In this document: piece after piece, positions 43,002 to 51,708 of the stretch
How positions within the stretch are numbered: position 1 is the first letter of the stretch
Layout: every line of letters starts with the position of its first letter
From: Granulicatella balaenopterae
Lineage (GTDB): Bacteria; Bacillota; Bacilli; Lactobacillales; Aerococcaceae
Assembly: GCF_900111135.1 (NCBI RefSeq)
Contig: NZ_FOGF01000003.1
Coordinates: forward strand, 1-64,000
Length of the DNA stretch: 64,000 nt
Direction: 5' to 3'
The notes under the pieces: model-generated
The model's input: the letters and a program-made list of their open reading frames with translations, nothing else
Databases searched by the model: none
What the model was told of the DNA's origin: nothing
Program-made: the position numbers and the translations under genes

Positions 43002-43769
43002 TTATTCAGCGTTGTTGCCTTCAACTAATTTTTCAATATCTTCTAATGAAGTATCTTTGTCTAAGTCTTCTTCAACTGCTACGTCTTCACCTTGGTTACC
43101 TTCGATGAAAGCATCAGCCATACGACCTACGATTAATTTAACCGCACGAATAGCGTCATCATTTGATGGGATAACAACATCGATTTCATCTGGATCACAG
43201 TTTGTATCAACCATAGCAACGATAGGAATGTTTAATTTGTGAGCTTCTTGAACAGCGATGCGTTCTTTACGAGGGTCAACAATAAACATAACATCAGGAA
43301 TACGAGGCATATCTTTAATACCACCTAAGAATTTTTCTAAGCGGTCTAATTCTTTTAATAAGATACCAACTTCTTTTTTAGGTAATACTTCGAAAGTTCC
43401 GTCTTCTTGCATTGTTTGAATTTGTTTTAAGCGTTTGATACGTTTTTGAATAGTGTTCCAGTTAGTTAATGTTCCACCTAACCAACGGTGGTTGATGTAG
43501 TATTGACCTGAACGGATAGCTTCTTCTTTAACAGCATCTTGTGCTTGTTTTTTAGTACCTACGAATAATGCGATACCACCATTTTCTGCAACTTCGCGCA
43601 TGTAGTTGTATGCTTCTTCTACTAACTTAACTGTTTTTTGTAAGTCGATGATGTAGATACCGTTTCTTTCTGTGAAGATATATCTCTTCATTTTTGGGTT
43701 CCAGCGACGTGTTTGGTGACCAAAATGTACACCAGCTTCTAATAATTGTTTCATTGAAATAACTGCCAT
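43002..43769 (-). CDS. rpsB: Small ribosomal subunit protein S2 (uS2)
   Basis: 255-residue S2. N-terminus [24 protein letters not shown] and [17 protein letters not shown], then [26 protein letters not shown] and the [26 protein letters not shown] signature, with an acidic C-terminal tail typical of Firmicutes. A GGAGG site precedes the ATG. The leader (~43770-43890) contains a second strong Shine-Dalgarno-like run (GGGGAGG near 43806) without a following ORF, so some translational control is possible. Confidence 0.98.
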   Translation of the reverse strand: MAVISMKQLLEAGVHFGHQTRRWNPKMKRYIFTERNGIYIIDLQKTVKLVEEAYNYMREVAENGGIALFVGTKKQAQDAVKEEAIRSGQYYINHRWLGGTLTNWNTIQKRIKRLKQIQTMQEDGTFEVLPKKEVGILLKELDRLEKFLGGIKDMPRIPDVMFIVDPRKERIAVQEAHKLNIPIVAMVDTNCDPDEIDVVIPSNDDAIRAVKLIVGRMADAFIEGNQGEDVAVEEDLDKDTSLEDIEKLVEGNNAE

Positions 43770-43896
43770 TTTTTCTTTTCCTCCAATTTGGTTTTTATTT
43801 TTTCCTCCCCAACCTTCATCAATGTGACAACTTTATGATAAAGCACCAATCACATTATCCAGTTAGGTGTGAAATACGGTTTTTATACCGTTTATT

Positions 43897-43925
43897 ATCA
43901 TACAATATTTATAACTAAATTGCAA
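43897..43925 (-). promoter_or_regulatory. rpsB promoter
   Basis: Minus strand TTGCAA (43920-43925), 17 bases, TATGAT (43897-43902). The leader to the rpsB ATG is about 120 bases and begins with the small hairpin CGGTATAAAAACCG. Confidence 0.65.
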
Positions 43926-43937
43926 TAAAAAATAGAG

Positions 43938-43958
43938 AAAAAAGTAGATTTCTACTAC
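43938..43958 (-). terminator. Terminator of the DUF5684 gene
   Basis: Minus strand AGTAGAAATCTACT folds into a short hairpin and runs into TTTTTT (43938-43943). Small stem, moderate confidence. Confidence 0.5.
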
Positions 43959-43983
43959 TCTTTCCTCCAATATTATCTTTATC

Positions 43984-44325
43984 TTATATATGGCCTAAAT
44001 ATTCCTCATCACTAAATCCTAAAATAATCATAAATATCGGTCTAAATAACCAAATGGCAATCCCATAAAGAGTCCCTTTTCCATAAACTTTCGCTAAATC
44101 GATTGACCATTTAAAATCAATAAAAATTTGAACAATCGGAATAAACAACCATAAGAAACGCCAGCCATTTCCATAAACAATTTTATATAAAATATATAAA
44201 TTGTAAATTGGAATCAAGCTTTTCCAACCGGCTTCATCAGATTTTTGATATAACTTCCACATGCCAATTACGATTAACATATATAAAATACTTGCTAAAA
44301 TACTATTGCTCGGTGATATTTCCAT
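43984..44325 (-). CDS. DUF5684-type small membrane protein
   Basis: 113 residues with about four hydrophobic segments (ASILYMLIVIGMWKLYQ, LYILYKIV, WLFIPIVQIFIDF, LFRPIFMIILGF). The motif DEAGWKSLIPIYNLYILYKI is characteristic of DUF5684 proteins, also seen next to signal-peptidase-like genes. Function unknown. The ribosome-binding site is weak (GTAGG). It stands alone between dnaI and rpsB with its own terminator. Confidence 0.72.
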   Translation of the reverse strand: MEISPSNSILASILYMLIVIGMWKLYQKSDEAGWKSLIPIYNLYILYKIVYGNGWRFLWLFIPIVQIFIDFKWSIDLAKVYGKGTLYGIAIWLFRPIFMIILGFSDEEYLGHI

Positions 44326-44416
44326 ATTACTACCTACTTTCTTTAATTAGTTTCTAGCTAATAAGATACTAATTATTTTTGATATTGTATAGTAATATCT
44401 TTGGTTATTTGACATT

Positions 44417-45340
44417 TTATTTTGGTCGTCTATTTTCACCTGTTAATTCCATTTCACGCGCTAAAAAGCGAACTCGCTCCATTAATCGTTTAGCTTTTAA
44501 TGGTTCATCATCGCCTCGTTGTGATACGCGAAAGTGTTCTTCTAATTCTTTCATAGTAAAGTTCGAACTAAAGAAAGTTGGTAATTCTTGCAACATACGA
44601 TACTGTAAAATAACACCTAAAACTTCATCTCTAAACCATACTGAACTTGATTCAGCTCCAATATCATCTAACATTAAAATATCGGCTTTTTTAATGATTT
44701 CTATTTTTTCAGCAACATCACCAGTTCCGATGGCTTGCTTCATTTCCATACTAAAACTTGGCACATGTAATAAAGTCGTAATAAAACCGTTTTTTGCTAA
44801 TTCATTAGCCATGGCACCTAGTAAAAAGGTCTTACCTACTCCAAAGGTTCCTGATAAATATAAACCTTGATGGAATGTTTTAGGTTCTTTGGTCATTAAT
44901 TCAGTTAATTCTACAGCTTCAGCAACAATCATTGCACGTTGCTCGGTAATATCTACTTCAGCAAAGGTAGCTTCAGCGATATTTTTTGGCATATTCAAAG
45001 CGTGTAAACGTCTCTTAATCGATTTTTCTTTTTGTTGACGCATAAATTCCGCTGTTGGACGATAAATCACATCCACAAAACCAACATTCATTTGTAAAAC
45101 TGGTTCTAATCCAGGACTTGATACCGGCTTTCCATTAATACGAGCATCACGCTCTTTAATGAATTCATGAAACTTAGCGTAAGACTTTTCTAAAACATCT
45201 TGGGTAATTTCATCTTCATGAAGAAAAATAAATTGTTTGATATCTTCATCTGCCATAACTTTTTTAATGATTTGTTGGTATTTATCACGAAAATCTGAGT
45301 GATTGGTATGTTGTTTCATCATTTCTTTCACACTATCCAT
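44417..45340 (-). CDS. dnaI: Primosomal helicase loader DnaI
   Basis: 307-residue AAA+ protein that loads the replicative helicase onto DNA. Residues ~1-110 form the helicase-binding domain. The ATPase has Walker A SGTFGVGKTFLLGAM, Walker B ILMLDDIGAES, and sensor/arginine region FFSSNFTMKELEEHF. An N-terminal zinc site found in some DnaI proteins is not obvious. It starts 2 bases after the dnaB stop, using GAGGAGG in the end of dnaB. Last gene of coaE-nrdR-dnaB-dnaI. Confidence 0.95.
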   Translation of the reverse strand: MDSVKEMMKQHTNHSDFRDKYQQIIKKVMADEDIKQFIFLHEDEITQDVLEKSYAKFHEFIKERDARINGKPVSSPGLEPVLQMNVGFVDVIYRPTAEFMRQQKEKSIKRRLHALNMPKNIAEATFAEVDITEQRAMIVAEAVELTELMTKEPKTFHQGLYLSGTFGVGKTFLLGAMANELAKNGFITTLLHVPSFSMEMKQAIGTGDVAEKIEIIKKADILMLDDIGAESSSVWFRDEVLGVILQYRMLQELPTFFSSNFTMKELEEHFRVSQRGDDEPLKAKRLMERVRFLAREMELTGENRRPK

Positions 45341-45342
45341 CT

Positions 45343-46788
45343 TTATCCCTCCTCAGGTTCCTTTTGACTAGATTTTAATTTGGCAATTTTTGCTTTTAAG
45401 GCTGCTACTTTTTCATCAGCTAATGGGGTATCTTTTGCTGTATTTTCATGTTTGGCCCATTCTGGTAATTTCTCAATGCGTGGTGGTTTTTGTTGATAGT
45501 TTCGTTTTGTGGTAACTTGTTTTACTTTTTGTTCACGCTTAATTTGTCCTTCTTTTTCACGTGTGCGCACTACAGTAACCGCATCTTCAGCAGTCTTTAA
45601 TTGGCGTTGTCCCCAGTCATTGGCAATCGCATCCGCAAAGTTCTTAGTTAGACTAGTATTATCTTGAACGACTAAAATATAATGAATTAATATATTAATC
45701 ACTTCACTTGGTAAGCCACTTAAGTCCACTAAATCACGTAATACTCTTTGCTCACTAGCAGCTACATATCCATGTCTTTGCTTTTTAATGCTTTCTAAAA
45801 ATTCCATACAATTCATCTTTTTAGCTACTTTTACTAAAGAATATGCTGGATCAGAATAAGATAGATTAATTTTAAAGGCCTCGATATCATTAACTGTCGC
45901 TTGATTTTTTATTTTTTCAATCTTTTTAGCTTGTTGTTTGGATTTCTTTTGTGCTATTTTCTTTGTTTTTTGCAACTCTTCATAGGAATTAAGCATTAAC
46001 TTCATCAATTCATCTGGATCGGTAATCCCCGTTGACAAATCTGTTGCATACATAATATAAGGCACCATATCTTCTTCTGATACACCATATTGTACATGTA
46101 AGGTTAGGATGACTCGTTTGACTTCTTCTGTTAAAAACTCTTTTGAGACAAATTGACTCTTCAATAATGAATATAATAATTCCCAATTAAACGTATCCTC
46201 TACTAGTTGTGGCACTTCTGCGTCACTACTATCCATTAAATGCTTATTACGATAGTGATCAACTTGGTAATCTGTTACATTAAATGGTGCAACAAAAACA
46301 TCCGAAAAATTAGCCGTAACTTCTTGTGATTCATCATATTCTTTTGCAATAGAATACCGTCTTTGCAAAATAGCAAAACGTTGATGGCCAATTTGACTAA
46401 TTAACAAACTTGATAATAACGGATCTCTAAAAAAACGATCCGGTGCAACTGGTGGTATCAGCTCTAATTTATAGTAATTACCATCTTCTTTTTGTAATTG
46501 ATACGTCTTTAATAAACCAATTCCTTCTAAACGTGTCTTGGCTTCATAAAATTTAGCCATACCAATATTTAACACTGCTAACATATCACCAATACGAAAC
46601 CACTCACTATAATAATTTGACGGACTAATTTCATAGAATAAAGTCGTATATAAAATTGTTGCTGTTTGCCCAATAAATGGTTGATATAAATGCGTTAAAT
46701 AGCGCAAATCTAATTCAGTAATCCACTTAGGCTGCCAGATTTGTAAGGCATCTTTTGGGGTTAACTTACTCCATGCATATTCCATCAT
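45343..46788 (-). CDS. dnaB: Replication initiation and membrane attachment protein DnaB (Firmicutes)
   Basis: 481-residue Firmicutes DnaB, the primosome co-loader that brings DnaI-helicase to the origin; unrelated to E. coli DnaB helicase. The N-terminal winged-helix part starts WSKLTPKDALQIWQP. The C-terminal DnaB/DnaD (DDBH2) domain contains the YxxxIxxxW-like motif VINILIHYILVV...FADAIANDWGQR, where Trp is within NDWG. Lys/Glu-rich linker at ~285-310 and tail. GGAAGG upstream of tandem ATGs at 46788/46785. Between nrdR and dnaI, the conserved order. Confidence 0.93.
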   Translation of the reverse strand: MMEYAWSKLTPKDALQIWQPKWITELDLRYLTHLYQPFIGQTATILYTTLFYEISPSNYYSEWFRIGDMLAVLNIGMAKFYEAKTRLEGIGLLKTYQLQKEDGNYYKLELIPPVAPDRFFRDPLLSSLLISQIGHQRFAILQRRYSIAKEYDESQEVTANFSDVFVAPFNVTDYQVDHYRNKHLMDSSDAEVPQLVEDTFNWELLYSLLKSQFVSKEFLTEEVKRVILTLHVQYGVSEEDMVPYIMYATDLSTGITDPDELMKLMLNSYEELQKTKKIAQKKSKQQAKKIEKIKNQATVNDIEAFKINLSYSDPAYSLVKVAKKMNCMEFLESIKKQRHGYVAASEQRVLRDLVDLSGLPSEVINILIHYILVVQDNTSLTKNFADAIANDWGQRQLKTAEDAVTVVRTREKEGQIKREQKVKQVTTKRNYQQKPPRIEKLPEWAKHENTAKDTPLADEKVAALKAKIAKLKSSQKEPEEG

Positions 46789-46800
46789 TAATAATCCTTC

Positions 46801-47271
46801 CTATTTCTTTTCTCCATCTTTATCCGTAGACATTTTTTCTAATTCTTTAATAAACATTGCTCGATCGGTAAATTGACGATAGACACTTGCAAATCGAATA
46901 TAAGCCACATCATCAATTTTAGCTAAATGATCCATTACCATTTCTCCAATTAATGAACTAGATACCTCATTTTCACCATATTGATGAATATCATGTTCAA
47001 TAATATTAACAATTTTTTCCATTTCTTCTAATGAAATAGGACGTTTTTCTGATGAGCGTACAATTCCGTTTAATAATTTTTCGCGATTAAATTCTTCTCT
47101 ATTACCATTTCTTTTAATAATTAATAATGGTGTTTTTTCAATTCTTTCAAATGTTGTAAAACGATACTGACATTCTTCGCATTCACGGCGACGACGAATT
47201 GCACGACCTTCATCCGCCGGGCGACTGTCGATAACTTTCGATCCATTATGTTTACATCTTGGGCATAGCAT
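46801..47271 (-). CDS. nrdR: Transcriptional regulator NrdR
   Basis: 156-residue repressor of ribonucleotide reductase genes. N-terminal zinc ribbon with CPRC...CEEC pairs (MLCPRCKHNGSKVIDSRPAD, then RRRECEECQYRFTTFE) and an ATP-cone (IIKRNGNREEFNREKLLNGI). It senses dATP/ATP. It precedes dnaB by 12 bases. Its own leader holds an extended -10 and an ACAC-N6-GTGT palindrome that may be an operator. Confidence 0.96.
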   Translation of the reverse strand: MLCPRCKHNGSKVIDSRPADEGRAIRRRRECEECQYRFTTFERIEKTPLLIIKRNGNREEFNREKLLNGIVRSSEKRPISLEEMEKIVNIIEHDIHQYGENEVSSSLIGEMVMDHLAKIDDVAYIRFASVYRQFTDRAMFIKELEKMSTDKDGEKK

Positions 47272-47291
47272 TCTACTTCACTCCTTCTTCC

Positions 47292-47305
47292 ACACTATTA
47301 TGTGT
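47292..47305. promoter_or_regulatory. NrdR-box-like palindrome before nrdR
   Basis: ACACTATTATGTGT has the ACAC...GTGT arms of NrdR boxes but a 6-base centre instead of the usual 8. It lies between the extended -10 at 47318-47326 and the nrdR ATG at 47271, where binding would block transcription of nrdR-dnaB-dnaI. Confidence 0.35.
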
Positions 47306-47317
47306 ATATTCTTTTAT

Positions 47318-47326
47318 ATTATAACA
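47318..47326 (-). promoter_or_regulatory. Extended -10 promoter of nrdR-dnaB-dnaI
   Basis: Minus strand TGTTATAAT (TATAAT at 47318-47323), 47 bases before the nrdR ATG and partly below the coaE stop codon. It would let the three genes be transcribed apart from coaE. Confidence 0.5.
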
Positions 47327-47329
47327 TTT

Positions 47330-47923
47330 TTACAAAGTATTTTCGAGCAGCCATTTATCCACTTGTTGATAAGTTTTTTCTAAACTTTGGCTATTATCCA
47401 CAACTCGATTGGCTAATAACTTTTTCTCATCTATTGGCATCTGTGAATGAATCCTACTTTTAGCTTCTTCTTGCGATAATTGATTTCGTTGCATTAAACG
47501 TGTTAATTGCAGTTTGGTAGGGATATAGACGACTAATACTTCATCGCACCATGTTTGGTAGTTCTCTTCAAATAATAAAGGGATATCTAATACTACTAAC
47601 TGTTTATTCATTAGTTGATAATTTTCTATTTGCTTTTTCATTTCTACATCAATTAATGGGTGGACTATCTGATTGACTAATTGACGCTTTTCTTGATGAT
47701 TAAAGATGATATTTCCCAGTTTAGCTCGATTAAGTTCTTTACTATCTGTTAAAATCTCTTCACCAAAAGCAGCTATTAATTGCTGTAACCCTATCGTATC
47801 TTTTTCAACAACTTGACGAGCAATCAGATCACAATCAATTACTGGAATATTTTTTGTTAATAAGTACTGACTAATGGTACTTTTCCCTGTAGCGATTCCG
47901 CCTGTTAATCCAACTATCTTCAT
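47330..47923 (-). CDS. coaE: Dephospho-CoA kinase
   Basis: 197-residue P-loop kinase performing the last step of coenzyme A synthesis. Walker A GLTGGIATGKST at residues 5-16, then DCDLIARQVVE and DIPLLFEENYQTWCDEVLVVY as in other CoaE proteins. GGAGGG lies before the ATG. First gene of coaE-nrdR-dnaB-dnaI, with a strong promoter at 47956-47984. Confidence 0.95.
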   Translation of the reverse strand: MKIVGLTGGIATGKSTISQYLLTKNIPVIDCDLIARQVVEKDTIGLQQLIAAFGEEILTDSKELNRAKLGNIIFNHQEKRQLVNQIVHPLIDVEMKKQIENYQLMNKQLVVLDIPLLFEENYQTWCDEVLVVYIPTKLQLTRLMQRNQLSQEEAKSRIHSQMPIDEKKLLANRVVDNSQSLEKTYQQVDKWLLENTL

Positions 47924-47955
47924 TAGTTCCCTCCATTTTTTATAATAGTATGTCT

Positions 47956-47984
47956 ATCATACAGCTTGACTCATTCTTTTTCAA
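47956..47984 (-). promoter_or_regulatory. coaE-nrdR-dnaB-dnaI promoter
   Basis: Minus strand TTGAAA (47979-47984), 17 bases, TATGAT (47956-47961). A perfect DnaA box (47996-48004) lies 11 bases upstream of the -35. Confidence 0.65.
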
Positions 47985-47995
47985 ATTATTAAAAA

Positions 47996-48040
47996 TGTGG
48001 ATAAGTTTTCAACTTGTTACAGCTTACTTGTTTATCCACA
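47996..48040. promoter_or_regulatory. Inverted pair of DnaA boxes upstream of the primosome operon; also the mutM terminator stem
   Basis: TGTGGATAA (47996-48004) and TTATCCACA (48032-48040) are both perfect DnaA boxes in opposite orientation, 27 bases apart. On the minus strand they form the arms of a long-loop hairpin followed by TTTTT, placed 13 bases after the mutM stop. They may therefore act as terminator, DnaA site, or both. Confidence 0.6.
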
Positions 48041-48053
48041 TCCATATTATCGC

Positions 48054-48878
48054 TTATGATTGGCAATGTGGACAATAATGTGTACCACGTTGCGCAATTT
48101 TTGTTTTTTTTATGGGTTGTCCACAATCTACACAAGGATCTCCTTCGTGTCCATATACTCTTAATGATTGTTGAAAGTAACCTGGAGCACCAAATGAATT
48201 CTGATAACTTCTAATCGTACTTCCCCCTTGAGCTACTGCTTCTTCAATGACTTCTATAATATAATGATGTAATCTTTCGACTTCTTCTTTTGTTAAATCA
48301 TTACACGCTCTATTTGGCATAATTTTAGCCCGAAATAAGACTTCATCAACATATATATTCCCTAGACCTGCGACTAATTTTTGGTTTAAAAGTGCAGGTT
48401 TAATCATTTGCTTTTTAGTTTGTAGTTGTTGATAAAAATCTTCCAATTTAAAACATTGCAATATCGGTTCGGGACCTAATCCTAAGCCGTTCACTTTATC
48501 TTTAATCATTGTAATCGGCACTAAGGTCATACGACCAAACTTCCTTACATCTAAATAGCGTAAAGAGCGCCCATCTGCTAATGTAAATACCACATGCGTA
48601 TGCTTTTCTAAAGGGTCACTAGCTGGACACACCTTATATTTCCCTTCCATACGTAAATGGGAAATCATTGCCCAATGATCCATTAAAAATATTAAATACT
48701 TCCCACGACGCAGAATAGTATGAATTGTCTCGCCTACTAATGATTGCTTAAATTTTTCACTATCAAAAGGAGGTGTTATAATTCTATCCCAATAAACATC
48801 TACATCAATAATTGTCTGATCTTTAATCATCTCCAATAAACCACGACGAACTGTTTCAACTTCTGGTAATTCTGGCAT
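48054..48878 (-). CDS. mutM: Formamidopyrimidine-DNA glycosylase (Fpg/MutM)
   Basis: 274-residue base-excision repair glycosylase removing 8-oxoguanine and formamidopyrimidines. N-terminal PELPEVETVRRGL gives catalytic Pro2 and Glu3; conserved Lys in RRGKYLIF; H2TH motif around GLGNIYVDEVLFRAKIMP; C-terminal zinc finger CVDCGQPIKKTK...HYCPHC. GGGAG lies before the ATG. It follows polA by 30 bases, the usual polA-mutM repair pair. Confidence 0.97.
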   Translation of the reverse strand: MPELPEVETVRRGLLEMIKDQTIIDVDVYWDRIITPPFDSEKFKQSLVGETIHTILRRGKYLIFLMDHWAMISHLRMEGKYKVCPASDPLEKHTHVVFTLADGRSLRYLDVRKFGRMTLVPITMIKDKVNGLGLGPEPILQCFKLEDFYQQLQTKKQMIKPALLNQKLVAGLGNIYVDEVLFRAKIMPNRACNDLTKEEVERLHHYIIEVIEEAVAQGGSTIRSYQNSFGAPGYFQQSLRVYGHEGDPCVDCGQPIKKTKIAQRGTHYCPHCQS

Positions 48879-48908
48879 GTAATCACTCCCTTTTACTAAC
48901 TTTTTGCA

Positions 48909-51557
48909 TTATTTCGCTTCATACCAACTTGAACCAAAATTCGAATCAACTTTTAATGGGACATGTAAACTAACAGCATTTTCCATTACTTCACTCACAA
49001 GACTTTGCATTAATTCTAATTCATCTTGTGGTACTTCAAAAATCAGTTCATCATGTACTTGTAATAACATTTTTGATTTTAATTGACGGGTTGTTAACTC
49101 ATGATCAATCTCTAGCATCGCCATTTTTAAAATATCGGCAGCTGAACCTTGAATTGGTGAGTTCATCGCTGTACGTTCGGCAAATGAGCGCACATTAAAG
49201 TTACTTGAATGTAAATCTGGTAAGTAACGACGACGATTAAATAATGTTTCCACATAACCATCAAGTTTTGCTTGTTTAACGACATCTTCCATAAACTGTT
49301 TCACACCTGAATATTCTGTTAAATAACGATCAATAAATTCTTTAGCTTGTTTTCGACTAATATTTAAATTTTGTGATAAACCATAATCGCTAATGCCATA
49401 AACAATCCCGAAGTTAACAGCTTTAGCATCACGACGCATCTGACTAGTAACATCTTCTGCATGATCAATTCCAAAAATACGCATCGCTGTACTAGAGTGA
49501 ATATCTGCACCTTCTTTAAAGGCTTCAATCATATGTTTATCTTCTGAAATATGCGCTAAGACACGTAACTCGATTTGTGAATAGTCACTGGATAAGATAA
49601 CAGAATCCTTATTTTCTGGTAAAAAGGCATAACGAATTTTACGTCCTTCTTCCGTACGAATTGGAATATTTTGTAAATTAGGATCAGCAGAACTTAAGCG
49701 GCCTGTCTGTGTTAATGTTTGAATATAGCGGGTATGAATCTTGCCATCTGCTAAAATAAATTGCGTTAAGCCATCCACATAAGTTGATTTTAATTTTGCT
49801 AATTGACGATGCTCTAAAATATCATGAACAATTGGTGCTTGTGGTGCTAACTTTTCTAAGACGTCCACTGCTGTTGAATAACCGGTTTTCGTCTTTTTAA
49901 TCACTGGTAAATTTAATTTTTCAAATAGAATCACGCCTAATTGTTTAGGAGATTTTACATTGAATTCTTCTCCAGCTTGTTCATAAATGCTTTGTTCTAA
50001 TTCTTTTAAGCGCTCATCTAATGCTAGACCCATTTCTTCTAAGCGAGATTTATCAACAGAAATCCCTTCAATTTCCATACGAGCTAAGACATCTGCTAAT
50101 GGTAATTCCATTGTTTCGTATAAATCTTTTTGATCAAAGTTAGCTAATTCTGCCAAAATAACTGGCCCTAATAATTGAAGCGCCTTTACTTTTTGAGCGA
50201 TATGTCTTCCTAATACTTCTTTATCTTCAGGGACTTTTAATTTAGCGCCCTTTCCATATATTACTTCATCATAATTAACAAAATTCATTTGATGTTTAAC
50301 GGCTATGTCGGCAATTTCTTTGACACTATCATTAGTATCTAATAAGTAAGATTCTAGTGAAATATCGTATTTTACCCCTTTTGGACGTAAACCATAACGT
50401 GCTAATAAGACTGTTATCGCTTTTAAATCAAAAACAGTCTTTTCAACTGCTTCATCTTCAACCCATGATTGGAACCACATTGAACTTGTCGCAATTTCTG
50501 GAGATGTTAAATATACTTTTTCTTCATTTCCGAAAGCTACTGCCACAATCTCTGCTAAATGATAATTTTCGGTAATGGTTTCTACATGAAGTGTCGTTGC
50601 TTTTTCCAGCATTTCCGGTGTTACTTCATCAACCCACACAAATTCAACTGGCTCTTCCTCTTCTGGTAACTCAATATCATCTGATTGTTTTAATAATTCT
50701 GTTTGAAAAGATTGGAAATTCATCTCTTTATAAAAATCCATTAATAATTGTGTGTCTTTTCCACGATAAATGGTATCTTCTAACGTAATCTCGATTGGGG
50801 CATCTTGGTGAATACGTGCTAATGTCTTACTTAAAAAGGCTGATTCTTTATCATTAATTAAGTTTTCTTTTAACTTACTTTTCTTCATTTCATCAATATG
50901 TTCATAAAGTTCTTCCACACTGCCATATTGGTGTAATAATTTTAAAGCGGTCTTTTCGCCGACTTTAGTAACTCCAGGATAATTATCAGATGAATCACCC
51001 ATTAAACCCTTCAGATCAATAATCTGTTCCGGTGTTAAATTGAACTTCTCACGAATCACTTCTGGCGTATAAGTTGCTAATTCACTGACACCTTTTGTCG
51101 TAATTTCAACACGGATATTCTCTCCAGCTAATTGAATTAAATCCTTATCTCCCGAAACGACAACAACTTCATAACCGGCTTCACTACCCATACGTGCTAA
51201 TGTCCCAATAATATCATCCGCTTCATAATTGGCTAATTTATAGTGACTAACGCCAAATGCATCTAATAACACTGGGAAATATGGCATTTGTTCTTGAAAT
51301 TCTGAAGGCGTCTTTTTACGTCCACCTTTATAATCGCCATACATTGCAGTTCGGAAAGTCACCTTCCCTGCATCATAAGCTACTAACACATGGCTTGGCT
51401 GTTCTTTGTTCATAATACTTTCAAACATACGATGGAATGAAAATAATGCATTCGTATGCAACCCATTTTGGTTTTTAAAACTTTCTAAATTCATAATTGA
51501 ATAGAATGCACGAAACGCTAAACTACTTCCATCAATTAATAATAATTTCTCTGCCAT
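48909..51557 (-). CDS. polA: DNA polymerase I
   Basis: 882-residue PolA. The 5'-3' exonuclease domain (1-~300) has LLIDGSSLAFRAFYSI, VVSGDKDLIQL and GLMGDSSDNYPGV. The middle 3'-5' exonuclease-like domain (~310-470) lacks the acidic DxE motif (the region reads TTLHVETITENYHL), so it should be proofreading-dead as in Bacillus PolA. The polymerase domain has motif A SSDYSQIELRVLAHIS, motif B RRDAKAVNFGIVYGIS and motif C LQVHDELIFEVP. Functions in Okazaki-fragment maturation and repair. Starts 151 bases after the holA stop, beyond a terminator; an extended -10 (TGATATACT) is near 51621. Confidence 0.97.
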   Translation of the reverse strand: MAEKLLLIDGSSLAFRAFYSIMNLESFKNQNGLHTNALFSFHRMFESIMNKEQPSHVLVAYDAGKVTFRTAMYGDYKGGRKKTPSEFQEQMPYFPVLLDAFGVSHYKLANYEADDIIGTLARMGSEAGYEVVVVSGDKDLIQLAGENIRVEITTKGVSELATYTPEVIREKFNLTPEQIIDLKGLMGDSSDNYPGVTKVGEKTALKLLHQYGSVEELYEHIDEMKKSKLKENLINDKESAFLSKTLARIHQDAPIEITLEDTIYRGKDTQLLMDFYKEMNFQSFQTELLKQSDDIELPEEEEPVEFVWVDEVTPEMLEKATTLHVETITENYHLAEIVAVAFGNEEKVYLTSPEIATSSMWFQSWVEDEAVEKTVFDLKAITVLLARYGLRPKGVKYDISLESYLLDTNDSVKEIADIAVKHQMNFVNYDEVIYGKGAKLKVPEDKEVLGRHIAQKVKALQLLGPVILAELANFDQKDLYETMELPLADVLARMEIEGISVDKSRLEEMGLALDERLKELEQSIYEQAGEEFNVKSPKQLGVILFEKLNLPVIKKTKTGYSTAVDVLEKLAPQAPIVHDILEHRQLAKLKSTYVDGLTQFILADGKIHTRYIQTLTQTGRLSSADPNLQNIPIRTEEGRKIRYAFLPENKDSVILSSDYSQIELRVLAHISEDKHMIEAFKEGADIHSSTAMRIFGIDHAEDVTSQMRRDAKAVNFGIVYGISDYGLSQNLNISRKQAKEFIDRYLTEYSGVKQFMEDVVKQAKLDGYVETLFNRRRYLPDLHSSNFNVRSFAERTAMNSPIQGSAADILKMAMLEIDHELTTRQLKSKMLLQVHDELIFEVPQDELELMQSLVSEVMENAVSLHVPLKVDSNFGSSWYEAK

Positions 51558-51642
51558 AATAATCCTCTTTCTATCACAATCTTATTTATCTTTTCTATCT
51601 TATAGTCAATTCTCTCTTCAGTATATCACAAAACAAGCTTTA

Positions 51643-51700
51643 CAAAAAAACAAACTACCCACCCTATCAGTATGACACTACTAATCATGGTTGGTAGTTC
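51643..51700 (-). terminator. Terminator of holA
   Basis: Minus strand AACTACC (near 51693-51699) pairs with GGTAGTT (near 51653-51659), extended past one mismatch, with a ~28-base loop and seven T at 51644-51650. Confidence 0.6.
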
Positions 51701-51708
51701 GCTAACTT

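Noticed and set aside
42419-43108. 229-residue plus-strand frame opposite tsf and the rpsB end
   Set aside because: It runs antisense through two core genes and the intergenic hairpin, with Ser/Ala-rich shadow composition and no start signals.
45343-46788. Replicative DNA helicase (DnaB of E. coli type)
   Set aside because: There is no RecA-fold Walker motif; this is the Firmicutes DnaB initiation protein, found with dnaI and nrdR.
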